Below are positions 50,336 to 60,250 of a stretch of DNA of 64,000 bases, one piece after another. The translations under genes were made by a program, and so were the position numbers. This stretch comes from Monosporascus cannonballus (taxonomy: Eukaryota; Ascomycota; Sordariomycetes; Xylariales), in the NCBI GenBank assembly GCA_004154925.1, contig QJNS01000024.1:248001-312000 (forward strand), given 5' to 3'. Position 1 is the stretch's first letter; every line of letters starts with the position of its first letter. The notes under the pieces were generated by a model. That model searched no databases. It saw only the letters and a program-made list of their open reading frames with translations, and had not been told where the DNA came from.

Positions 50336-50461
50336 GGAACGGTAGCTCAGTGGTAGAGGTAAGGATTTATTTTGGAAACATAGGAGAAAACCAAAGCTAA
50401 CAACTCCTAAAGCAGCGGACTGCAGTTCCGAAGGTCATGGGTTCAACTCCCATTCGTTCCT
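50336..50461 (+). tRNA. tRNA-Cys (GCA) with a 54-bp insertion in the D arm
   Basis: Bases 50336-50358 and 50413-50461 together fold into a full cloverleaf. Acceptor GGAACGG pairs with TCGTTCC, D stem GCTC with GAGC, anticodon loop CTGCAGT carries GCA, and T arm is ATGGG-TTCAACT-CCCAT. The discriminator base is T, as expected for tRNA-Cys. The A box (TAGCTCAGTGG) and B box (GGTTCAACTCC) match consensus. The 54-bp insertion (50359-50412) falls between positions 24 and 25, not at the normal 37/38 intron site. It begins GTAAGG, contains GCTAAC and ends AAAG, resembling a spliceosomal intron. Confidence 0.8.
50359..50412 (+). other. Non-canonical insertion/intron in tRNA-Cys D stem
   Basis: 54 bp with GTAAGG at the start, a GCTAAC branch-like word 17 bases before the end, and an AAG terminus. 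It interrupts GAG|C of the D-stem 3' strand. Eukaryotic nuclear tRNA introns cut by the tRNA endonuclease normally sit one base 3' of the anticodon, so this one would not be recognised in the standard way. Confidence 0.65.
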
Positions 50462-50469
50462 ATATATTC

Positions 50470-50474
50470 TTTTT
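50470..50474 (+). terminator. RNA polymerase III terminator
   Basis: A TTTTT run 9 bases after the end of tRNA-Cys, as expected for a Pol III unit. It supports the tRNA being transcribed. Confidence 0.7.
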
Positions 50475-50584
50475 GGGGACCAAAACCTGTACCTGACTCC
50501 TTGATCCATGTATGCCTATTCCAGAATACCACACCAACGCCCCATTTCATACCCCTAACATCATTCCGTAACTATTCTCCGCGT

Positions 50585-53500
50585 TCAAGTCATAGGGGGC
50601 GTCCATGATGCCCGCATGCCGGGAGGCAGCTTAGCCACATCAACGCCCAACAGTTGCCTTATCTTCTTGTCGCTTCCACGGGCTGGACCCACTAGTTTTG
50701 CGTCATCTAGTAACTCGTCCCTGTCGCTCTGGGTGCTACCAGTCGTCATCGACTTCATAGAGCTGCTGCTACTGACAGGGCAGTGATAGGCAGGTATGCC
50801 ACTGCCATCTGGCTGCAGGCCACAACTAGCTGACGACATACCACCGGAAGCAAGTTGAGGACCTTCGGCGCGCCGGTTGCTCACCGCGGGGTAGAATAAG
50901 CTCGAGTTGTGCCTTCGCTGCGGGCCCTGCCACTTTGCAATGATCAACTCGTATTGGTGGGCCATCGATGGGTGGTCGATGATGTCCTCCATGGCGAGCT
51001 GTACATGTTGAAGGCCGGGGATGTTTAAGCCGGGAATTCGTTCTGTGTAGTATCGTGCTAACTCTGCCGCCGCCATCAGAGAGCCCCAGATCTCGTAGAA
51101 AGGGACCGAGCGGATGTTAGACATGGAGGGCACGTGCGTATCCAGAACAGTCTGCCAGGCTGCCTCAATGACATTGTTGATAGCTTGGGCGTGATCTAAG
51201 GGGACTGACCCTATCGGCCCTTTGAGATGGACATCCTGACGCGGCGCAGAGGGCAGGGGTATTTTTGGAGTGGTGTTTCGGCCGTTGAGGACCTTGAACG
51301 GCAGCGGCTTCATGACGAACCCCGATGTGAGGAGCGCGATAGTCGAACAGAGCATCTTCAAGGCTTCATCTGCGATGGACTGGCGCACCCTCTTCTCACA
51401 GAACGTAAGCGATACGTTAACATTAGCGGGCGCCGTCATCGTCGACCGTACGAAGATGTCCGAGTGCTGGAGATTTGACTCCAGGCAGCTGACCTTGCAG
51501 GCGGCGTTACCAAGGGCAAATCCCTTCAGCGTATCGTGGATATGCTGCTCAGCATGCTGGACAACCGTGCTGAAATGCGTCCAAGCGGGCCAGGAGGTGC
51601 AGTCCCGCACGACGTCAGCAAACTGCATGTGGGCGTGAGTCATGCTAGCGGCAAGCTGGCTCTGAATGCATCTCAGGTATTCGTATGGTGGGGTTGAAGT
51701 GCCCGGTACCCTTGTCCGCACGGCGATGATATTGCCCGAGGGACCTACGACATCCGCAACAGAGTAACCACCAGCAAGACGAAGACTTTTGCCTTCAACC
51801 AGTTGACCAAACACGACATCGTCAGATCCAGACAGATTCGATAGGACAATAGACCATGCGCCATTCAAGATCGTCTCGAACGGAATACCTAGGTTCTGCA
51901 TGGTACCGATAGGGATCTGTCGTTGGATAGCCTTTGAACCTGGCGCTGGGATGGCAGGCAAGGGCTGAGATACCACGCATGCCATGGCTGACCCGTCTAA
52001 TAATGAACGCCAGTATTCAGCAGCGTTGTTCGTGTCCTGGTTCTGAGCAGCTCGAACCACGTCACAGAAACTAGGATATCGACTCAGTGCTCTGTCCGGC
52101 TGGTTATAAAGGCGACTCAGGTGTCCAAGGAGAGAGGGCAATGATGCTTCGTCGTATTGGGCTCTCGACAAACGCAGCACCATAGTAGATGTCTTGCCCC
52201 CGTCAATAAACATGAACTTGGTTAAGGGATGCCGGAAGTCCACTGGCAATGACTGGTCCCTCTTGATTAGTTTCGTAGTCAGACCGCTTAACCGCCAATC
52301 TGGGGATCGGTAGCGCTGAAACTCCGGATGGTAGGATTGTGGCCGGAAGACAGTCTGGAATATTTGGCGGCCACGCAGTGCGAAGCCCGTCCTCAAGATT
52401 GGATGAGCTTCGACCAACCTGGAGCATGCGCTCTCTAGTCTGTGCTGATTAACTTGCCCGGAAATATTGATTATGAAGTAGTTGATGTTGCCAGGGGTTC
52501 GGAACGACCCAGCCTCCACTGATAGCGTTTGCAGAGATGAAGCCTCCGCCACATCCTCGAATTGTTCTCTTTCCCAGTCCATGAATTGCGGTATGTCCAT
52601 GTTTTTCGAGGAGGTATTTGAGGGATTGGACTGTCCACTGAGGTTGTTATTCCGGGTAGACGTCTGCGTTAAAGTGATCCGCCTGGCAAGCTCGCTCAAA
52701 GAGAAATTGCGCAAGACATCGACGACAGACATGACAATGTCCTTCTCCCCACAAGCCACCGCCACTTTATGGGCAAGAACAGGGTCGCCCCCTAGGCTCA
52801 GGAACTTGTCGCTGCCTTTGATACGAGCTTCCGGGACGCCAAGCACGTCGGCCCAGATGCTTCGAATCTGGTTCTCTACTTTTGCGAAGGAAAGGGGCTT
52901 GAGCTCGGCCCCTCGAACCTTGAGGGGATCCGGCATCTCCGTGAGATTTAGAATTTGTCTACGAGACAGTCCTGTGACCATTTTCCGTAGATCCTTCCTG
53001 CTGATTTCTAGAGACAGTGTTAGGGGGAGATGCTGGACAGGTATATAAGCTGAAGGGACCATATCTGTGGGTAGCTTTCCCCTCAGAACCATGTCGGCCT
53101 TCTGCTTTGTGAGATACAACCTTTCTTTAGTAAAGCGACTGAGTTTCGTCAAGCTCTCATTTCCTTGGAATGAATTGTCTCCAAACTCAATAAAAGCAGC
53201 AATGATCGGGGGAGCCTCAGCCACTCCGAACGTAATTGTATGGACCGCAACATTCGTATCGCGACCAAGGCACCGTCGTAGTTCCGACTCGATTTCGGAG
53301 TGTTGGGCGGTGTTGCCCTTTATCCTCCCCGCTTCATGATCAGGCGGAACAATTTCGATCCGGCCTTCCTCTCGATAACGAACAAGTTGACCCGTTTTCA
53401 ATAACGGACAGTCCGATTCACCCCTTCCCGAGCTGTTGGTTGTCGCGATGTTCCTAGCCCATTCCTTGACTGATGCCTCCTTCAGATGAATTTCCGTGGC

Positions 53501-56500
53501 GATTGCGGGGGACATAATGACTAATTCGCCCACGGCGCCGACCGGCATGAGTCTTCTGCTGTCTTCGGGGCTGACAATCCAGAAGTTGCCACGGATTGGG
53601 TTGTCAATGCATTGGATGTCCCTGGCGTCCTCGACTTCGAACGCGGAAAGTCCAAGGGGGCAAGCACCACGAGGGCTGTAGACCACCAAGACTTTCGCTC
53701 TCCCGGCCCATGACATGTATGTGTCGATATCGATATCCTGACGGAAGCAGACAACAGCCAAGCCTGTCAATTTTTCTGGGTTAAGCTTGCGAGACAGCGG
53801 CGGTGTCAAGTAGGTCCAGTTCACATTCATGCGTTGAGCGGCGCCGGTAAAGTCAGCAAGCCTCTCGGGAGCGGATGGGACGCAAACACAGCCCCCGTGG
53901 ATTAGAGTCGTCAGTATCTCAGACAGCGCAATGTCGACGCTATACGAGGAGAGTTGCATCACTCTGCTGGAGGCGCAAATGCGTAAGGCTGGACCCTGGC
54001 CTACGCACGCCATCGCTAGAGCTCCGTGGCTATAGGCTGTAGCTTTGTGGGTTTTGGGGGATCCGTGCTCGAAGAGAATGCAGGCTAAGTCAGTTGAAGT
54101 GGTCTTGAAGGGATTCGCCGCCGCTGCTTGAGCCGACATAGCCGACACGGTGTATTCATTGACGACAATAATCTCAAGCTCGGCATTATTGAGATATCTC
54201 CGTACGCTATCCGATATGAGAACAAAGCTGGCATCCACCGTTTTGATGACCCGTGAGAATAATGATGTCGCCTCGGCATCGACGGGAATGAGCACGGCAT
54301 TAGAGCTTAGAGGGTGTTAGTTTGTTGCTCACAAACATATTGAGATGGTCACTTACTATAAGACCGCGAGCATGGCTACCACAGCCCAGCGACTCTTATC
54401 CATAATCACCGGTACGAGCGTTTGGGCCTTTAAGCCAGACGTAGTTAAATGACCAGCGAGGGCCATGGAGCATTCGTACAGTTCAGAGTACGTGAACCCA
54501 CCGTCCCATGCACAGACGGCCTGGATATCTGGGTTGGCAGAGGCTTGTACCGCGATCAGCTCGTGGACAGGCCTGTCGCATATGTCGGGCTGGGACGTGC
54601 TGTTCCATGCGAGAATCTGCTTGTGGTCATGCTCAGTGAAGAGGTCAACTTGTTTGACGAGACTGGCCAGTGAGTCAATAATTGTTTGAATGGCCCTTCC
54701 AAAGGCGTGGGCTACTAGGATTGCTTGACTGGGGTTAAGGATGCGATGACCAATATCCACTGAGACCTTCTCGAATCTGAGTTTAACGTCGACGCTGATA
54801 TCGTACTCGGAAGAAAGATTTGTCCTGACGTGGTGGAACTTATTACTAGAACGGAATCCCTCTACTACGTCCGTACGGCTCAAAGACATGCAAGTATTGA
54901 AAATACGCCCCCCTTTGACGTTGAGCGCATGTTGGATAGAGCTGACCGTTACGTGCTGATGGTGCAAAGCTTCCTCGTGTTGTCTGTCACATGCCTGTAG
55001 GATCGGAATGATCGAGCAACCGGCCGGCATTGAGATACGGCAAGGTAAAACGGTAGAGAAACAACCGACGACGTCCTCTAATCCCCGGACCGGAATATCT
55101 CGGCCTGAAGTGCGGTAACCGAAGCAGACATCGTCAGTACCAACATAGGTTCTAAGAACCAGAGCCCAAGCGACTCGAAGTACAGCTGACATGCCGACGT
55201 TGTGCTTCGTGGCGAATGCTGCTAGGTGCTCACGCGAGACAAGAAGATCAACTGTCGTGTTCTCCCACCGCGGGGTGTCAGTGCGTTTCGCTGAGAGGAT
55301 GGGAAATCTGCATGGCTGGCATCCGCCCAGCTTCTCTCTCCAGAACTCAATGCTGCGTGGAGTTGTCTCCAAGCAGCCGAGGGCTTCTGGATAAGAAACC
55401 TGAGAAGAATCAGGTAAGCGGCCATCTAAATAAGCTCGCTCGAGTTCTTCGAAGAGGATCACGAAACTAGCATCCTGTATTATTCAGTTAGCTATGCAAA
55501 AGACCCAGGAGGATGAGACTTGCATCACAGATTGCCTGGCTAGTTTCCAGCTTGAAGAGAGTCTTGCCAGGTGCCTGGCAGACGATAAGCCGATGCCAAG
55601 GCATGCCTTCAGCCAGGGGAAGCGCAGGGACGCTCTCTATTGTCTCCATCGCTCGATCATTGTGTTTGCTCTCAAGGAAGAGCATGCTTGGCGAATGTCG
55701 GCGAAGCACTAGCTGGTCATATAAGCCAGTATTCGGAACTCTCTGGATAAACACGGTACGTAGAGCCGGCTGCCTGTCAGATATGTGCTGCCAAGCGGCG
55801 CATACACGACCGATATCTACATGCTTGTTTCCGGTATCAAACCCATAGATCACCTGGGCAGTGCTGCTTCCGGGAATTAAGGATTCGCCCATGATAAAAT
55901 TTTCTTGATTCCCAGTGGCAGGGTAGACCGCCACCACGCTGGAAGCATCCAGTTTTGGACCAGGTAGCACGGTTTGATTGAGCTGCGCGAGCTCCTCAGG
56001 CGTGGATTTTAAAAGAGGCCTACCGGAAAAGGGCGGATTTGGTACCAGAAGCCTTGACCGGCTAGCAATTTCAAGTAACAAGGCATCGCAGCCTCGTATC
56101 CATGCTTGGATTTGATCTCGGTGCTTGGATTGTCGATGATAGACGAACCTGAACTCGGCCTCGCCTTGGTCAATGACGGCGGATATTTCGAATACCGAGG
56201 TCCGCCGGACTCCAGGGCCGATGTTCGAACTCTTGGACGATAAACAGCTGCTGGGGGCGGATATCTGTTCAAAGACACTGTTCTGGCCTTGTAGGTCTTG
56301 TATGTCTCCGGCGAAAGTGAAGATGAGTTCCATCGGGCAGTGCGACGAGACGAACGAGGTTGCAGAAGGGGCGTCCATCATACATGTTGTAAAATACGGG
56401 ACGCCTCTTGCTGGGATGGAGCGGCGCGTTTCTTTAACCAACGATAATACAGCGGAGATATCATCCATGTGCGAGATTTCCAATGCAAGGGGACACAATG

Positions 56501-58604
56501 AGGTAAACCACCCAACAGTTTCGGAAATGTCACCTCTTGTCTTGAGAGCAGACCGTTCATGTTCCACATTCCAGAGGGTAGGAGCTGCGCGATCGCAAAA
56601 TGTACGAGAGAAGGAGAGGAGCAGAGCAGATATGAAGATGTCGGAGCAGTCTGTTTTGGACGCCTGATTGTTATCGCCCAGCATTGAAACAACTCCGGCA
56701 CTGAGGGTGAAGCCGGCTGCTGCTGTATTGCCATATGTGTTGCGGCCGTCCTGAATGCCCCAGTAGTCCCAAGCTGAAGAAGAGATCGGAAAAGCTGAAC
56801 GGCCAGATGCTCCTAGGGTCTGGGCATGCCGTTTCTGTTGTGCGACCCAGCTCGAATACGAAAGCGATGGGCCCGAGGCGAGATGGCCATTGGCGAGCAA
56901 TACATCCAGGTCATTGGTGATCACACGCCAAGACTTGAAATCAATGACGAGACGATGAGCGACCAGGTAGAGCATCTGGTAACCGTCGTGCGTATGGAAG
57001 TGTTTTGCAGCGAAGACAGGTCCCCGTTCAATGTCGATCGTTCCTTGTGCAATTCTTATAACTTCCTCCACCTCGTCATTCGTGCTGACTATATGGGTGC
57101 TGAACTCGTACGAGGAGGATATATCGGTTTCGATCCACTGACACCACGAGTCTTCATCGGGCCGGAACCGGCACCTGAGCATAGAGTGGTGGCCGACGAC
57201 AGCCTCAACAGCAGCGTGCACATCTTCGATATCCGCATGTTTATTCAACCGCAGTAACACACTCTGGTTGAATCGATGCTCGTCGTTATAGAGAGACTGC
57301 CGAGTGGGTCTGTTTCCCATGGCTGTATGGAAGTAAAAGCGCTGCATTGGAGAAAGATCGAATACCTCCTTAGCCCTGCCACTTTCCCCCCAGGAGACAT
57401 GCCGCTCACATGCACTTGGAGGTGGTGTTGAGTTCCTTTGAGGGTTTACAGACATAATTTGTTCGTATACGTCCTCGTTGACATTCTGGATCCAAGTTTG
57501 TAGCTTTCTTCGATTGATGTTTCCGAACTCATTCAGGGGCATCTGCTGAAGCGCTACCCAGACTTTAGGCGCGTAGTTCTGCGGAACTCTTGCCTCGACT
57601 CCTTTCCTGACAGGTGGTAGTTTATCGTAGTGGCTGGCCTGGAAATGAACCTCGCAGTCCACCGCTCCTCTCACCGAGTAGCCCGCTAACGTAAGAAACA
57701 CCACAGCTTGGCCTTCGAACAGTCCGGCTTTCGGTCTGATCACGGCGGCCTGCGAGATACCGCTATTTAGAGAGAGGATATGTTCTACGTCGTTATGGTC
57801 ACTTGAAGCGCGAGGCCGGGTTTGAGACCCATCTTCCAACTGGGGTGGCTTTCTTTGAGCAACCCTAGACAGCCTTCCGGGTGCCTTCGGCGGCACCGTG
57901 GGAGGCTGCTGTGGTTGGATCGCCACATCTTGTGGCCTGCGGGGGGTAGCGTCAGTCGAGGACAGGCTGACAATCGGAGGTGACGGCGCTATGTCACTCC
58001 GCGATGTAGTCAGCGGGGTGATCAGGGTCTCCAGTTCCGCTATGGTCCGACAAGCCAGAACATCGTCGGGCTCGACTGATAACCCGACGGCCATGCAGTT
58101 CGCGCTGAGTTCCCTCGCCTTTTGGAGGTCCCCGCCAAGTTCCACGAACGAATCGCCACGAGAAATCCGGCTGACCTCAAGCCCCAACACGTCCGCGACA
58201 GCTGTTGCAAGACGCTCATGTATTAAACTGTCCCGGGGGCTCCAGGGACAGTCGAGCGTCGGCGAATAGACGGAGCTCGAATAAGAAGGATGGTCGTCGG
58301 ACTGCGAACCGACTGCACTAGTGCGGCTCGAGAGGGAGTTAATCCCTCCAAAGGGTTGTGGGAGTTCACTGGGGTCGACGCCCAGGGCATCGGCTACTGC
58401 GGCCGATACTGATTCTAGAAGCCAGGTCTGTGTATCCCCTCCCTTAGAATACGGAAAGCGGGTGTATATTCGGGGGAGAGATTTCCGCTTCTCGGTACCA
58501 GTTCCAGTTGAGGGTGAGCGAATACTGCATGTCTCGTACGAAGGCCCGTCTTCGGGCAGCTCGACGGGAGCGTCGACCCGGGGAAGCAGCAGACGTCCTG
58601 CCAT
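50585..58604 (-). CDS. Nonribosomal peptide synthetase-like protein, probably catalytically degenerate (about 2,639 aa, three exons)
   Basis: Minus-strand exons are 58604-55524, 55474-54357 and 54305-50585. The introns are 49 bp (GC-AG, GCAAGT donor, AGCTAAC branch) and 51 bp (GTAAGT, ACTAAC, AAG). Domain order by motif: short carrier-like scrap (about 65-92), T1 (about 130-195), A-domain C-terminal remnant (270-370), E (415-850), C1 (885-1310), A (1315-1835), T2 (1870-1945), C2 (1990-2400), and a terminal T (2440-2510) with a Ser-rich tail. Nearly all catalytic positions are changed: T1 LGGD-L160 and T2 LGGD-P1908 lack the pantetheine Ser. HHxxxD motifs read H550-R551, S1022-Q1023 and S2113-R2114. 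The A domain has TGQ1706 for TGD and E1833 for the A10 Lys. Only the last carrier (WG-S2475-L) keeps its Ser. The frame is nevertheless open throughout. The start at 58604 gives no initiating A domain, so the N-terminus may be lost. Confidence 0.9.
54306..54356 (-). other. GT-AG intron in the NRPS-like gene
   Basis: 51 bp, GTAAGT donor, ACTAAC branch, CTAAG end. It joins VVAMLAVL to YSNAVLIPVD, matching the adenylation-domain A2 region. Confidence 0.85.
55475..55523 (-). other. GC-AG intron in the NRPS-like gene
   Basis: 49 bp, GCAAGT donor, AGCTAAC branch 11-17 bases from the ACAG acceptor. It joins codon 1027 (Asp) to codon 1028 in phase 0 and restores the condensation-domain stretch SQAICD-DASFVILFEELE. 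No GT donor nearby gives a usable phase. Confidence 0.75.
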
Positions 58605-60250
58605 AACCTCGGGCTGTAGAGCAACAACAGGAGGTTTAAGGCAAGGCCGTATATGTCAAAGATCAGTTGCTGTAGTTATAGAAAAGGTAATAAACTACGC
58701 TGCATATAACGTAGTAAGCTCTCGTCGCTACTGTTTGTGTATCTCAGCCACGTAGTAAGCTGCCGGTGGGGGAATCCGGTAGCTGAGCAATGTACAGGCA
58801 GGTTAAGCCAGAGTCAAGTCCAAACTCAGAAGGTCCAAACATCTGGGCTGAAATTATGCCACAATCCATTGAGTAATTAGCTGAGTACCGGCGTGAACTA
58901 GAGAAAGTGAGAAATGGGGATGGAGTAATGGTTGGGACTTGGGGTTGAAGAGTGAATAGGCAGGAAAGACTGTCACCGTCACGAGGACACATAATTGGCA
59001 CACAAAAGAGACTCCTTGCGCCAAAATAGGGAGGCACACCAATTTCCAACAATTGTGTCATCTCCGTAGCTGTGGTCGATGGTGGGCGACTTGGATATGA
59101 CCTGGCCGGGCGGAGCTGATAGTTGGGCTGTTAGTAGGGGCTGAAGAGGCGAAGGATCCAATGATATCGGATCTCTCCCGGCGCCCCATTATGCCATCTA
59201 GGTACCTATGCATAGAAGCGGCGCAATATTCGCAAATGATAGTTAATCGGTACTGACAAGTGTCATGAGTTATGTCTAGTATGCGTCGAGGGAATAACAG
59301 GGGCTCTTGAAGCGATCTGGAGCCGGTCGTCTTCGTTGACGATCCCCGATCTGCCTAAAGCACAAGAAGCTGTAGTAGATCTTGCCTGTGATGGTAGTTG
59401 TTATACATAAGACCATGCAAGTCACGCGAGCCAGCCGTGCCTCGTAGGCAAATCCCGAGCGATTCATGCAACGCCAAAGGATCGATCTGACCTGACGGTC
59501 TCTTGGGGCTTGTTTTAGATTATGCGGTCATAAGCTCCGGCTGTAGGGTCCCTCCCCATATTCTCCCAAGATATCTAAAAATAAGCACATCGCCTAGGCT
59601 TCTTACGGGTTAGCGTCGGCTAGCCCAGAAGGATGGTGGGATAACCGCAAATCATGTGTATTTACCAGCCCATATACATAGTAGATAATCTTTCACTAAA
59701 ATGTGCTGGCATGCCTGCCATACTAAGTATATAATTAGGCTTTTAATCTAAAGGTTAGCTTACATTTCAGTTTTTCTATTAGTAGCCTCCACGGGCCCAG
59801 TTGTTGCCGTAAGAGGTTAAAAGTAAAATCCTATAGAAATTGTGTGGGATATACTTAAACCGCTTTCCTCCGGGTCCGTTTTAGTAGCTCGCAATAATGC
59901 AGTGGATAACGAAACTGCTGGATTACATAGTGTTGTCTATTCCCATACAAACTTGTATACCACGTCGACATACAGTGGACGCAGCTGAGGCAACTAACAG
60001 AGAATACCCCTGCGTATTATATGGATCTTTTAAGGCGTGGCAGCATAATGAGGTAAGTTCCAGTCTGTTTTATCTTACTCACGATAACGTAAGAAACGTA
60101 GACCAACAGATACGCTCATACTAGGCTGGGTATTATCAGCGTTGGTATTAACTATTTTCATATTATTATACCCTCTAGACCTTCTTTTCTAAAGCCCGTA
60201 CATCCGGCTCAAGGAAACCCCCCGCATATCCGGACGCACTCCAGGCTGTA
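58605..60250. other. Intergenic between the NRPS-like gene and the GH20 gene
   Basis: 1.65 kb containing the NRPS upstream region. I looked here for a missing N-terminal adenylation domain of the NRPS and saw none in any frame. It ends about 70 bases after the GH20 stop region with ordinary low-complexity sequence. Confidence 0.55.

Noticed and set aside
58744..59061. Minus-strand 105-codon frame upstream of the NRPS as a possible 5' exon
   Set aside because: No adenylation or condensation motif, and no donor joins it in phase to the 58604 start.
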